A DNA stretch of 40,709 bases from Prevotella sp. (GTDB taxonomy: Bacteria > Bacteroidota > Bacteroidia > Bacteroidales > Dysgonomonadaceae). The position numbers were made by a program, and so were the translations under genes. The DNA is taken from positions 1 to 40,709 of the forward strand of contig JAITVH010000079.1 in NCBI GenBank assembly GCA_031285905.1, read 5' to 3'. Below, in pieces: positions 1 through 9,409 of this stretch (its first letter is position 1; the number at the start of each line of letters is the position of its first letter). The notes under the pieces are model-generated. The model did no database searches, was not told the DNA's origin, and saw nothing but the letters and a program-made list of their open reading frames with translations.

Positions 1-37
1 TATTTGAAGACTGCCAGTTTCATCTTTTTATTTTGAA

Positions 38-443
38 TTTATCTATAGGTAATTCAATGGAAAGTTGAAAATGGAAAATTGAAAGTTGAAAGTGAAAAAG
101 CAAGAAATGAGAAAAAATGATCTTTGAAAAAATGAGAGAAACGACCCCTCCCCAGCCGACCCCACCCCGGCCCAACCCGAAGGAGAGGGAGCGAGAGAGG
201 GGGTAGCGAAGCCACAAAGAGGAAGGAATAAAAAGGCTAAGAGCTAACGGCTATCAGCTAATAGCTAAAAACTGTTACTTCTGTTACTTTTTAGTTAAAG
301 GCCCCCTAACCCCCGAAGGGGGAATTGATAAAAAGGGTATCATTTCATATTCCTCCCCTTGGGGAGGCAAGGAGGGGCCAAAACCTGTTACCTTTACATA
401 CGCTTCGCTCCTGTGACCGTTGGTTGTTACTTTTTAGTTAAAA
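38..443 (+). repeat. Composite intergenic repeat, locus 1
   Basis: This non-coding stretch fills most of the first 670 bases. It begins with TTTATCTATAGGT (38-50), followed by a degenerate AAGTTGAAA-type purine block (about 60-100) and a C-rich stretch. An AGCTAACGGCTATCAGCTAA block lies at 242-262. Two copies of an 18-mer follow, at 283-300 (GTTACTTTTTAGTTAAAG) and 426-443 (GTTACTTTTTAGTTAAAA). Between the copies are C-rich hairpins, including CCTCCCC/GGGGAGG (352-367). The same end sequence and 18-mers recur at 10776-11069 (inverted) and 15351-15606. Here the unit points toward the DUF418 gene. Seen directly; function unknown. No convincing gene lies in 1-670. Confidence 0.8.
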
Positions 444-626
444 AATAAATTAAATTACTGATTTGTGCTGATATAAGAATAGGAAAATGGACGCTGTGAC
501 TGATAAATGAAAAACTGTGACTTAAAACTGAAAGTAGCAAATGATATAATAAGAGTTAATTTTATATCTGAATAGATTATCTTGTTTTTTGACCAGATAG
601 GAGGGGATATAAGTCTTTTATCATTG

Positions 627-634
627 TATTTTTG
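627..634 (+). promoter_or_regulatory. Candidate Bacteroidota -7 box (TATTTTTG)
   Basis: TATTTTTG fits the TAnnTTTG -7 consensus and lies 36 bases before the ATG at 671. No TTTG -33 box is at the usual 19-21 base spacing, so this rests on the -7 match and position alone. Confidence 0.4.
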
Positions 635-670
635 AACAAACATATAATAATATAAAATCTTATTTATTCC

Positions 671-1879
671 ATGAAACAAACTACTGAAATTATTCCTAAA
701 AAGCGCATTGATTCTATTGATGCTCTCAGAGGTATAGCCCTAATGGGTATCTTACTATGGCATAGTATCGAACATTTCGATCTGGTGTATACTCCTGTCT
801 TGGAGTCTCCTTTCTGGCAGACAATAGATACTGCTGTGCATAATATCTCACAATTTCTTTTTCAAGGAAAAGCATATGCTATATTTTCCCTGTTGTTTGG
901 CTTGAGCTTTTTCATTCAAATGGATTCACAGGCCGATAAGGGTTATGACTTCCGTCTACGATTTGTATGGCGTCTGGCTATTTTGTTTATCCTGGGTTAT
1001 CTGAACGGACTTATTTATATGGGCGAGTTTTTTGTGATATATGCAACGCTTGGCTTAATTCTGATTCCTTTATATAAGGTTCCTACAAAATGGCTTGTCG
1101 GATTGGGGATCATTCTTTTTTTACAGATACCACAGGTGATAGATTTTGTTTCCTTAATGAATAACAATGTGGCTAATACACCGAATGATCTTAATATACG
1201 TATGAACGATCTGTTTGAGCAGGCAGCGAATATCTTTATCAATGGTTCATTGTGGGATGTACTTTCATTCAATACATGGAAGGGGCAAAGCGCTAAAGTA
1301 CTTTGGTTTATCAACGAATACCGTTATTTACAACTGGCCGGGTTATTCATCTTTGGCATGCTGATTGGCCGATATGGTATTCACAAGAGTGAAGAGAAGA
1401 TGGTAAAATATAGCAAAATGATATTGCCTTATGCCGTTGTCTGGTTCATTATATTCTATGTGATTGCCTATTTACTACCAGTATTTGGTGTAAAAGATTA
1501 TGCCCTCGAAGTGGGAACAGGCTTATTTAAGACATATGGTAATCTGGGAATGCTGATGATGTATGTTACTGGATTCACACTTCTTTATTACAAGACTGTT
1601 TCGGGCAGGAAAGTAATGGATAAGTTAGCTCCTGTAGGGCGAATGAGTGTGACAAATTATATGTTGCAATCTGTGTTTGGAATTACCATTTTTTACGGGT
1701 TTGGACTCAACCTTGCCTACACTGCCAGCTATCTACAATGTATTATAGCTGGAGCGGCTGTTTGTGCTATTCAGATTATATATAGTAATTGGTGGATAAA
1801 ACGACACTACTATGGTCCAATGGAATGGATATGGAGAATGCTTACCTGGCTTAAACCGGTACCATTACGCCGTAAATAA
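671..1879 (+). CDS. DUF418 family membrane protein (YeiB-like)
   Basis: This is a 402-residue polytopic membrane protein. The N-terminus has the motif RIDSIDALRGIALMGILLWH, typical of DUF418/YeiB proteins and of related acyltransferase-like families. About eight to ten hydrophobic segments follow. The C-terminal part (about 230-390) has the DUF418 features: a long hydrophobic block, the stretch GRMSVTNYMLQSVFGI, and a basic end after a GPMEWIWR motif. The family is widespread and its biochemical role is not established; transport or acyl transfer across the membrane has been suggested. The ATG at 671 is the first in frame and follows a -7 box at 627. A weak terminator lies just downstream, so the gene is probably monocistronic. 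Confidence 0.88.
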   Translation: MKQTTEIIPKKRIDSIDALRGIALMGILLWHSIEHFDLVYTPVLESPFWQTIDTAVHNISQFLFQGKAYAIFSLLFGLSFFIQMDSQADKGYDFRLRFVWRLAILFILGYLNGLIYMGEFFVIYATLGLILIPLYKVPTKWLVGLGIILFLQIPQVIDFVSLMNNNVANTPNDLNIRMNDLFEQAANIFINGSLWDVLSFNTWKGQSAKVLWFINEYRYLQLAGLFIFGMLIGRYGIHKSEEKMVKYSKMILPYAVVWFIIFYVIAYLLPVFGVKDYALEVGTGLFKTYGNLGMLMMYVTGFTLLYYKTVSGRKVMDKLAPVGRMSVTNYMLQSVFGITIFYGFGLNLAYTASYLQCIIAGAAVCAIQIIYSNWWIKRHYYGPMEWIWRMLTWLKPVPLRRK

Positions 1880-1887
1880 AGATAGAA

Positions 1888-1919
1888 GCGGGCTGCAGTT
1901 GATGTGGCCCGTTCTCTTT
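1888..1919 (+). terminator. Weak intrinsic terminator after the DUF418 gene
   Basis: GCGGGC (1888-1893) pairs with GCCCGT (1907-1912) using one G-U pair across a 13-base loop. The T-rich run TCTCTTT follows. It lies 9 bases past the stop codon. The stem is short, so confidence is moderate. Confidence 0.5.
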
Positions 1920-1956
1920 ATAAATAATTCATATATAAAGGAATAATACTATAATT

Positions 1957-1964
1957 TATATTTG
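1957..1964 (+). promoter_or_regulatory. Candidate -7 box (TATATTTG) before the glycosidase
   Basis: TATATTTG matches TAnnTTTG exactly, about 70 bases before the preferred ATG at 2035. No clear -33 TTTG is seen at the usual spacing. Confidence 0.4.
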
Positions 1965-2034
1965 TTGTATCCACAAAGTTATTATCTTTATGGAGAAGTT
2001 GTATGCCCAAATAAAACCTAATACATCAAAGATT

Positions 2035-3317
2035 ATGAAGAAGACAGTCTGCATCTTATTATTATTCTGTGGATTCGTAGGAGTCGGTTTAGCCCAGTTC
2101 AAATATCCATTGAAAGTAAGTGAAAATAAACGTTATTTTATTGACCAAAACAAAAAGCCGTTTCTATATAATGCGGATACAGGTTGGTTCTTATTCTGGA
2201 AATTGGGTAAAGAAGAGGCGAAGGAGTACTTGTCTATTCGTAAGAGTCAGAAATTTAATGTGATACAAACAATGCTTATGTTACCAGAAGAAGCCAACCG
2301 TGAAGGGATACGTCCCTTTAAAAACGATAATGATTTTTCCACTTTGAATGAAGCATATTTCGATCATGTGGAATGGGTTGTGAAAGAAGCTGATAAATTG
2401 AACCTATTGATTGGTATTGTTCCTGTGTGGATAGGTTGTTGTAACTCGGATTGGGGAGGGAATAATTTACCTATGCAAAAGAACTGGGTGGATATATTGG
2501 TAAACGCTTCGCCCGGCATAGTAATATAGTATGGATTATTGGAGGAGATAATGACCCCGGAGTTAATAAAGATGAACTGATAGCATTAGCCGAAGCTATT
2601 TATAAAGAAGCTCCTCATCAGTTGCAAACATATCATGGATCTTCGACTCATTCCAGCACCGATATATGGGGAAATCCTGATTGGTTGGGATTTTCGATGG
2701 TTTATACCTATTATCGCGGATTTAAAAAGGCCTGGAATCATAATCAACCTGATGTGTATGAAGTATGTTATGATGAATACAAAAAAGACTATCAATTACC
2801 ATTTATTTTAGGCGAATCTACATACGAGGGTGAACATCTTCCTTTTGGTTCGGCTTTGCAGGCTCGCAAACAGGCATGGTGGGCTATGCTTAGTGGAGCT
2901 ACGGGACATGCTTATGGTTCACCAAATTGGAGATGTGAAAAAAACTGGAAGGAAATTATGAAATATGAGGGAGCAAACACATTAGGTTATATGTATGAAT
3001 TCTTAACTAATCGCAACTGGTACGATCTGATTCCTGATATTGGAAACAACCTTGTCTTAAAAGGAGCTACCGGATTTGCAGAGAATGATTATCCTGTTGC
3101 TGCTATTGATAAAGGCAGGCAGTGGGCTGTCGTCTATTATCCTTCACAGAAAACATTGCAATTAGATCTTGGATACCTTAAGAAAAAGATTAAAAAAGCT
3201 CAATGGTATAACCCTCGCAATGGAGTATTTACAAGTATTAAAGAAAAACTTTCGGATAAACATGAGTTTACATCACCGGATTCACTGGATTGGGTGTTAT
3301 TATTGGAAACTAAATAA
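2035..3317 (+). pseudogene. DUF4038/apiosidase-like glycoside hydrolase, frameshifted
   Basis: Two reading frames together encode one secreted glycosidase of about 427 residues. Frame 1 (from 2035) gives a signal peptide (MKKTVCILLLFCGFVGVGLA) and the N-terminal part of the barrel, and runs into a stop at 2527-2529. The rest, in another frame, is open from 2466 to 3317 and contains IGKRFARHSNIVWIIGGD, FILGESTYEGEH and a C-terminal collagen-binding-like domain. Acidic residues in GGD and GES are at the places used by GH140-type enzymes (family knowledge). The frames meet near the T-run at 2466-2468. One extra T would give N-N-F-T-Y-A-K-E-L-G-G-Y-I-G-K-R and restore the protein. An in-frame ATG at 1990 exists, but 2035 begins a normal signal peptide. 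This could be a true pseudogene or a sequencing error. Confidence 0.82.
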
Positions 3318-3345
3318 TAGCAAGCTCTTATATTTTAATGAACAT

Positions 3346-4446
3346 CTATTTTTTGTCTTTATTTACCTGGATATCCTTAATATCCTCCATTGGATTTACT
3401 TTTTCTAAATAAACAGTCTGGGTAGGGAAAGCAAATTCCAATCCAGCCTCATTGAAAGCTGAAAGGATTTCCATATTTACGTTCGAAGAAGTCTTCCCTA
3501 TATCGCCTTCTTTTTCGATGAAGTAAATGAATGTGATAACTAAAGCCGAATCCAGGAAATCAGAAAAGTTAGTGACAACATCGTTAGGAGAAACAAATTC
3601 AACTTTAGCTGGAATATCTTTTAATATATCCATAGCTTTAGCCATTTTGTCCGCTGTTGTATTATAGGTTAACCCCAATTTCATAACGACTCGCCTCATC
3701 GGCTCAACCGATATATTTATCACTGATGCGTCAGCTATTTTATAGTTTGGAAAGGTAACAATTCTTTTATCATAATCTCTCATTTTAGTACTACGTACAC
3801 CAATGTCTACTATGGTACCTTCAAAGCTGTCTATTTTTACAGTATCTCCTATGCTGAATGGTTTATCAGTGAGTATGGTGAATGCACCAAAGATATTCTT
3901 GATAGTATCTTGTGCAGCGAGGGCAAAGGCAATACCTCCAATACCCAGTGTTCCTAACAGGGCACTAATATTGACTCCCACATTATTCAAGGCCATTATA
4001 ATACCTATTATCCAGACAAGTACAAGAATTACCCGTTTTACTATAGGTATCATCTTACCGGCTTGTTTATGTGTATGAGGATTGTTTATCCAGTATACTT
4101 CTATCAGGCTATTGACCAAGCGGGCAAAAAACCATGTTGCATTCAGCACTATTAAGATTCGATATGCACTGTCTACTGCATTAACAAATCTGTCAGGATA
4201 TATCAACCGATGTATAGCTATCCAGAAACCGAGGAGCATTATGGCAAATAGAATAGGTGATTCTAAAGCATCAAAGAATATATCGTCAAACTTATTTTTA
4301 GTCTTTTTGGTAAAAGGCTGAATCACTTTCCGATTGAACAAGGAAAAGAGCTTTGTTATAATAACCGCAATTAAAATGATTATGATCGATATACCCCAGT
4401 CTTCCACTGAATTACCCCAAAATTCTTTTTCTAATATTTCCAACAT
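3346..4446 (-). CDS. MscS-family mechanosensitive ion channel
   Basis: This 366-residue inner-membrane protein has three to four N-terminal transmembrane segments, then the conserved pore helix and beta domain of small-conductance mechanosensitive channels. The pore helix region reads GTLGIGGIAFALAAQD, rich in Gly/Ala as in MscS TM3. It is followed by DKPFSIGDTVKIDSFEGTIV and the RSTKMRDYDKRIVTFPN stretch of the Sm-like beta domain. Such channels open on hypo-osmotic shock and release solutes. It is convergent with the frameshifted glycosidase upstream in window coordinates (28 bases between stops). It is separated from the blaI/M56 operon by a hairpin terminator, so it is probably transcribed alone. 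Confidence 0.93.
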   Translation of the reverse strand: MLEILEKEFWGNSVEDWGISIIIILIAVIITKLFSLFNRKVIQPFTKKTKNKFDDIFFDALESPILFAIMLLGFWIAIHRLIYPDRFVNAVDSAYRILIVLNATWFFARLVNSLIEVYWINNPHTHKQAGKMIPIVKRVILVLVWIIGIIMALNNVGVNISALLGTLGIGGIAFALAAQDTIKNIFGAFTILTDKPFSIGDTVKIDSFEGTIVDIGVRSTKMRDYDKRIVTFPNYKIADASVINISVEPMRRVVMKLGLTYNTTADKMAKAMDILKDIPAKVEFVSPNDVVTNFSDFLDSALVITFIYFIEKEGDIGKTSSNVNMEILSAFNEAGLEFAFPTQTVYLEKVNPMEDIKDIQVNKDKK

Positions 4447-4606
4447 CTTTTTCTATTTAAGTTGATAATCTTTATTGATAGCTATTATATTAACTATTTG
4501 TTCTTCGTTTTGTTTATTTTTTAACTTAAAAAAATGGAACAGTCGTATAAGGTAAGAATATTTGCTGGATGGGATTGTTAGTATATTTGACGATATTATA
4601 TCTATT

Positions 4607-4655
4607 GATTAAATAAAATACAGGGACAGGATAATAAATTGTTATCCCATCCCTG
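4607..4655 (-). terminator. Intrinsic terminator of the blaI-M56 operon
   Basis: CAGGGA (4621-4626) pairs with TCCCTG (4650-4655), and GGATAA (4629-4634) with TTATCC (4642-4647). This gives 12 base pairs with one 2x2 mismatch and a 7-base loop. Read on the minus strand, a T-rich tail (TATTTTATTT) follows. It lies about 37 bases after the stop of the M56 gene. Confidence 0.7.
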
Positions 4656-4691
4656 CGAATATAGTACCCACTAAAAAGATATAGAGACTTT

Positions 4692-6413
4692 CTATATATC
4701 TGTTTTTTCTTCTATACCTCCCCCTCTTAATTTGAACACAAGCGGTAATATAAAGTAAACATCTACATTCTTTCCATTTTGTTTTCCCGGTATCCATTTC
4801 GGCATAGATTCTATTACACGTTTGGCTTCTGCGTCGCATTCTTTATCAATACTTCTTATTATCGTTACATCTTTTATGTCTCCGGTTGCAGAAACAATAA
4901 ACCGTGTTATAACTCTGCCTTGGACTCCTGATTCTTGTGCTTTTATAGGATATTTCATATTTTCTCCTATAAATTTATTCAATTCATCTTGTCCTCCGGG
5001 AAATTGCGGCATCTCTTCAACGTTAGCGGATGGTTTCTTGTCATCCGAATCACTTTTTTTCTGTTGAGTTGCGGTGGTTTCTGTTTTCTTAGTTGTATTA
5101 TTTCCTTCTTTTATTTTGAAAACCATAGGCACCATAAAATAAACATCTACGTTTTGTCCATTCTGTTTTCCCGGCGTCCATTTTGGCATTGCTTTTATTA
5201 CTCGTTTAGCCTCTGCGTCCAATGTTTTATCTACGCCCCTAACCACAGTAACATCGGTTATTTCACCTGTTTTCTTTACAACAAATCTCACAGTCACTCG
5301 TCCTTGAATCCCTGCTTCCTGTGCTGTTACAGGATATCTCAAATTTTCTGCTATGAACTTATTCATTTCAGCATCGCCTCCGGGATAAGATGGCATCTGC
5401 TCCGCTTTAGTCAAAGGTTTGCCATCCTGAAGACCTTCTAATACTGCATTTTCAATGAGGATATCTGTTTCGGCTATATTATAGTCAGTAATTTTTACTT
5501 CTTCTCCGAAAAGATTCGATAAATCAGGAGTTGCCTGTACTGCATTACCCAGTAGTAATGCGATACCTACGGGTATGGCCATTAGATATATTGAGGCTTT
5601 TCCTATTGAGGTTCTTTTTTTATTCATCATGGTAATACGTTTTTTAAGTTGTGATACATTAAAGTTATTTATAAGAGGAATTTCAGTTCTTTTTTCTGAT
5701 CCTTGCAGTAATATATATTGATATTCTTTAGTATCATATCCGGCTTTCAATACTCCCTGGTCAGCCAGATATTCCAGATTTATTTTTATCTCATTCCTAA
5801 ACAGCCACATAAAAGGATTCCACCATAAAAGGATACACATGATTTCAGCCATTATAACATCTATGGAATGATATTGCCGTACATGCACCTGCTCATGCTC
5901 TATAATCTCGTTTAACTCCTTAGGATTATATTTCATCAGGCATATGAAAATCCACCTGAAAAAAGAGAACGGGGATACACTTTTGTCTTTTACATTTATA
6001 ATTTTATAAGAAGATACCTTTTCGGTTTCATTGCTTATCCGCAGTTTTACTATACTACATAATTGTATAATAAAGCGAACTGCCATAATTATAGTTATCG
6101 CAATGGAACAAATCAATATAATATCCCATATATCGATAGAGGTTCTTGTTTCTTGTTCTGCTGCTTGTATGCCTCCAATCGTATCTATTTGTGAAAGCCA
6201 ATATACATAAACAGGCGCTTCTGCTTCCTGATCTATTTGTGTAGGTATCTCAATAGTTAGCAAAGGAAAGACAAGAGAAAAAATCATTGCAAATAGGAAA
6301 TAGAATCGCCGTATCCGAAAGAATGTATCTTTTCTCAGAAGGAACATATATAATCCATAAAACAATGCTACGGAAATAGATACTTTAATAAAGTATAATA
6401 TAATAGTGTCCAT
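4692..6413 (-). CDS. M56 (BlaR1/MecR1-like) membrane peptidase with two TonB C-terminal domains
   Basis: This 573-residue sensor-type protein has N-terminal membrane segments and a cytosolic M56 metallopeptidase domain carrying the zinc motif HEQVH (His173, Glu174, His177). Another membrane segment follows near residue 275. The periplasmic part contains two TonB C-terminal-like domains, beginning near Met340 (MPSYPGGDAEMNKF) and Met468 (MPQFPGGQDELNKF) and joined by a Lys/Thr/Ser-rich linker. It has no penicillin-binding sensor domain, so the ligand is unlikely to be a beta-lactam (inference). In BlaR1 systems the M56 domain, once activated, leads to cleavage of the BlaI repressor. The gene starts 18 bases after blaI ends, and a terminator follows it. 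The same double TonB-C arrangement occurs in the proteins at 17456 and 18506. Confidence 0.9.
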   Translation of the reverse strand: MDTIILYFIKVSISVALFYGLYMFLLRKDTFFRIRRFYFLFAMIFSLVFPLLTIEIPTQIDQEAEAPVYVYWLSQIDTIGGIQAAEQETRTSIDIWDIILICSIAITIIMAVRFIIQLCSIVKLRISNETEKVSSYKIINVKDKSVSPFSFFRWIFICLMKYNPKELNEIIEHEQVHVRQYHSIDVIMAEIMCILLWWNPFMWLFRNEIKINLEYLADQGVLKAGYDTKEYQYILLQGSEKRTEIPLINNFNVSQLKKRITMMNKKRTSIGKASIYLMAIPVGIALLLGNAVQATPDLSNLFGEEVKITDYNIAETDILIENAVLEGLQDGKPLTKAEQMPSYPGGDAEMNKFIAENLRYPVTAQEAGIQGRVTVRFVVKKTGEITDVTVVRGVDKTLDAEAKRVIKAMPKWTPGKQNGQNVDVYFMVPMVFKIKEGNNTTKKTETTATQQKKSDSDDKKPSANVEEMPQFPGGQDELNKFIGENMKYPIKAQESGVQGRVITRFIVSATGDIKDVTIIRSIDKECDAEAKRVIESMPKWIPGKQNGKNVDVYFILPLVFKLRGGGIEEKTDI

Positions 6414-6431
6414 ATTATATTCTTATTTATA

Positions 6432-6797
6432 TTACTTACTTTCTCCGTTTTCTATCATACGGACTATTTCTTTCAGTTCTTTAGGAGAGATTTTTTCTTC
6501 TTTCACAAAGAATGAGACTAGCTCCTTATAAGAATTTTCGAAATAACTTTTTACGACATCCGACATAAATACCTTTTTGTATTCGTCTTCTTCTATTTTC
6601 GGGGTATAGACATATACGTTTGCGTATTTGCGGGAGTTCAGATAACCCTTTTGTTCTAGGTTGCGCACTATCGATGCCACTGTAGTATATGGTGGTTTAG
6701 GATCGTCCAATATATTTACTATATCTTTTACCACGCATTCTTTAAGTTGCCAGACATGTAACATTATCGTTTCTTCCTGATGAGTCAATTTTTCCAT
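6432..6797 (-). CDS. blaI: BlaI/MecI-family transcriptional repressor
   Basis: This 121-residue winged-helix repressor begins MEKLTHQEETIMLHVWQL and has the recognition-helix region YTTVASIVRNLEQKGYL, followed by a C-terminal helical dimerisation domain. Members bind as dimers to TACA/TGTA-type dyads and repress their own operon until cleaved by the partner M56 protein. That partner is encoded 18 bases downstream. A TTTG-19-TAACTTTA promoter with a TACA-N7-TGTA dyad lies upstream, consistent with autorepression. The length and single domain are normal for the family. Confidence 0.93.
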   Translation of the reverse strand: MEKLTHQEETIMLHVWQLKECVVKDIVNILDDPKPPYTTVASIVRNLEQKGYLNSRKYANVYVYTPKIEEDEYKKVFMSDVVKSYFENSYKELVSFFVKEEKISPKELKEIVRMIENGESK

Positions 6798-6832
6798 GGT
6801 TTTATTGATTACGTATATCTACTAATTTTTCG

Positions 6833-6863
6833 TAAAGTTACATTTATTTTGTAGATTTCCAAA
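6833..6863 (-). promoter_or_regulatory. blaI promoter with candidate BlaI operator
   Basis: On the minus strand, TTTG (6860-6863) and TAACTTTA (6833-6840) are separated by exactly 19 bases, a good Bacteroidota -33/-7 pair with one mismatch in the -7 box. A dyad TACA-N7-TGTA (6839-6853) sits in the spacer. A wider inverted pair, ATCTAC (6817-6822) and GTAGAT (6851-6856), brackets the -7 box. BlaI/MecI operators use TACA/TGTA half-sites, so autoregulation is plausible. Confidence 0.55.
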
Positions 6864-6958
6864 TTTTGTGGAGTTTTTTTATGAAATTAACAATGTTATT
6901 CTCTCGAACTTATCCTGTGTTGTCCTTGTTTAATATGAAATGAATAAAAACTAAATAT

Positions 6959-7288
6959 ATGAATATACGTGAATTAGAGAGCTTTCTTAAGGAAAAAGGC
7001 TTTGTTGAAGAGAAACAGGACAGTGGCATTATCTACAAAATAGAAAAAGATCATGTTGAGTTAATATGCTATATAGAACCCGGCATAGAGGTTGAATTTA
7101 TTAGCCGTTACAGATGGAAAAACAATGAAGTAAAAGGTACGCATAACATCTCAGAAGACGAACTCTTACATGTCAGAGACTCAGTCAAAGTGCTTTTCAA
7201 AAAGACCAAAAACAACTTGCCGCAATATATTGGTGAGAAAACGGATACTCATAATGAGGTGGAAAAGGTGATCGATCGTATTTTCTAA
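6959..7288 (+). CDS. Small uncharacterised protein (109 aa)
   Basis: I do not recognise this 109-residue protein. It is soluble, charged and has no signal peptide or cysteine pattern suggesting a cofactor. It starts MNIRELESFLKEKGFVEEKQ, like a small alpha/beta protein in which an N-terminal helix packs on strands (the following stretch has IIYKIEK, VELICYIE and VEFISRYRW). It is divergent from blaI and convergent with dnaG, so it has its own promoter, which I could not identify. The open frame and protein-like composition support a real gene, but it could be strain-specific. Confidence 0.6.
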   Translation: MNIRELESFLKEKGFVEEKQDSGIIYKIEKDHVELICYIEPGIEVEFISRYRWKNNEVKGTHNISEDELLHVRDSVKVLFKKTKNNLPQYIGEKTDTHNEVEKVIDRIF

Positions 7289-7343
7289 TATATAAGGTAA
7301 AGATAGGGGGTAAGAATTTAAATAATTACATTTACTGATTTCT

Positions 7344-9344
7344 TTACCATTTAGTGACAATTCGTTCTCCCAGTGCTTTAGCTAGTATTTTCCTAACTTC
7401 TTCCATCTCTTTCATTTTCTGTATCAGCTCGATAGCAGCATCCCAGTTCCCTTCTTTTTGCTTTTGCTCCATCTGTTCCTTTATCTCTTTTAACTGTTCC
7501 AGGATATAAGCGTTCTTAAGCTCAATTAATACTCGCGGAACAGATTTCAAAAGCTGGTTTTCTTCGGCTAATGGCGTTTCTTCCCGTTTAGCATTTTCTC
7601 CAAATTGCTTGATATGCACCTTACTCAACTGGTACCTGTCACTTATCAGATTGGCGGCAATCTGGCTGATATCCTGATCGGGATGAGCTATAAAATAACG
7701 GGTAGGATCGAAATCCGGATTTTCCATTTGCTCGATAGCTTCATTTAGCATCTGGTTGTATAAAGGATAGGTAAACCAAAGGTTATCCCGTTCAAGATCG
7801 AATTTGACGTATTCTATCACTCTTGGCGGTTGTGATTCCTCTACCTGTTCATCATTATTACCGTCCGTAAGCCGTCTCATTCCATAACGGACTATATAAT
7901 AGAGGATCGATAATTCGTATTTTTCTATTGGGGTCTTTTTTACCAATGGTCTGGATGTAGCAGTAACAGGACGAGACAGATCATTTCTTGCCGCCGATAG
8001 CTGAGGGTCGATTCGTGGTGTATTATTCTTTTCGATATAAGCCAGCCGTTTCTTATTGACTTCCTCCACTAATATGCGCTCGTCAATGTCAAGTAAGATA
8101 CTGCAATCTTTGATATAGACCGTGCGGATAATATTATCGGGAATCACTGAAATACTCTTTACGATATCAGAGATAAGTGCTGCCCGCTTTATAGGGTCAT
8201 TCCCGGCTTCATTGAGTAACAACTTTGTTTTGAAGCGCATAAAATCTACTTCATTCTCTTTAATGTACTTTGTTAGCGATTCGGCATTTTGCTTCTTTGC
8301 GAAAGAGTCCGGGTCTTCTCCTTCGGGTAACAAAATGACCTTGATGTTCATGCCATCTTCCAACAATAGGTCAATTCCCCTTAATGCAGCTTTTATTCCT
8401 GCCGCATCGCCATCATATATGACGGTTACATTGTCAGTGAACCGGTGTATCAGCCTGATTTGTCCGTGTGTCAAAGCCGTACCTGATGATGCTACTACAT
8501 TTTCTATCCCTGATTGGTGCATGGAGATTACATCGGTGTATCCTTCTACCAGATAACAGCAATCAGCCTTTGTGATAGCCTGCTTGGCAAAGTAAATGCC
8601 ATACAGTTCATTTCCTTTATGATAAATATCGCTTTCGGGCGAATTGACATATTTCCCCGTATTTTCAACTTTCTTTAGTATACGTCCGCCAAATGCAACA
8701 ACCTTACCGGATAGTGTGTGGACAGGAAACATTACACGTCCACGAAAACGGTCTATCAGATAACTACTGTTCTCATTTTCGATGGTTAGCCCGGTCTTGA
8801 CCAGATACTCTTTCTTATATCCCGTCTTAATAGCCTCCTGACTAAACGCATCTCTCTCGTCCAATGAATATCCCAATTGGAATTTCTGGATTATGTCTTC
8901 CCTGAATCCGCGTTCTTTGAAATAGCTTAGGCCAACTGATTTACCTTCGATATGATTATGTAAGGTATTCACGAAATAATCGCGGGCATAATCATTAAGG
9001 ATAAAAAGGCTTTCGCGTTCACTGTAAGCTTGTTTTTGCTCGTCTGTCAGTTCCCGTTCCTGTATCTCGATATTGTATTTCTTTGCCAGAAATCGAAGGG
9101 CATCGAAATAAGACAATTGTTCGTGCTTCATTATGAAGTGAACAGCAGTTCCGCCCTCACCGCAGGCAAAGCATTTACAGATATTCTTTGATGGTGACAC
9201 AGAAAACGAAGGAGTTCTGTCTTCATGGAAAGGACACAGCCCTATATAGTTGACTCCTCTACGTTTCAGTGTAACATACTGAGATACCACATCAACTATT
9301 TGTGCGGCATCTATTATACGGTCTATGGTTGCTTGATCTATCAT
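7344..9344 (-). CDS. dnaG: DNA primase
   Basis: This 666-residue primase makes the RNA primers for replication. The N-terminal zinc-binding domain has CPFHEDRTPSFSVSPSKN followed by CKCFACGEGG, supplying the Cys/His ligands. The RNA polymerase core has a TOPRIM fold with LVEGYTDVISMHQSG and DGDAAGIKAALRGIDLL, holding the acidic metal-binding residues. A helicase-binding-like C-terminal domain is Glu/Lys-rich and ends near ALGERIVTKW. Length is within the Bacteroidota range. It lies 65 bases downstream of the NADH dehydrogenase on the same strand. Confidence 0.97.
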   Translation of the reverse strand: MIDQATIDRIIDAAQIVDVVSQYVTLKRRGVNYIGLCPFHEDRTPSFSVSPSKNICKCFACGEGGTAVHFIMKHEQLSYFDALRFLAKKYNIEIQERELTDEQKQAYSERESLFILNDYARDYFVNTLHNHIEGKSVGLSYFKERGFREDIIQKFQLGYSLDERDAFSQEAIKTGYKKEYLVKTGLTIENENSSYLIDRFRGRVMFPVHTLSGKVVAFGGRILKKVENTGKYVNSPESDIYHKGNELYGIYFAKQAITKADCCYLVEGYTDVISMHQSGIENVVASSGTALTHGQIRLIHRFTDNVTVIYDGDAAGIKAALRGIDLLLEDGMNIKVILLPEGEDPDSFAKKQNAESLTKYIKENEVDFMRFKTKLLLNEAGNDPIKRAALISDIVKSISVIPDNIIRTVYIKDCSILLDIDERILVEEVNKKRLAYIEKNNTPRIDPQLSAARNDLSRPVTATSRPLVKKTPIEKYELSILYYIVRYGMRRLTDGNNDEQVEESQPPRVIEYVKFDLERDNLWFTYPLYNQMLNEAIEQMENPDFDPTRYFIAHPDQDISQIAANLISDRYQLSKVHIKQFGENAKREETPLAEENQLLKSVPRVLIELKNAYILEQLKEIKEQMEQKQKEGNWDAAIELIQKMKEMEEVRKILAKALGERIVTKW

Positions 9345-9409
9345 TTTTACTCCTACGAAAGTAGTAAAAATATCATCATCCGCTATTTATTTTAACATAA
9401 TACGGATTG

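Noticed and set aside
1..450. Possible CRISPR array from the repeated short motifs
   Set aside because: The repeat units are not evenly spaced and have no unique spacers; there is no cas gene.
455..679. Minus-strand open frame of 74 codons before the DUF418 gene
   Set aside because: It lies in AT-rich intergenic DNA and overlaps a plausible promoter for the opposite gene; the product has no recognisable features.
1990..2034. Earlier ATG for the glycosidase
   Set aside because: It adds 15 residues before a complete signal peptide, so 2035 is preferred.
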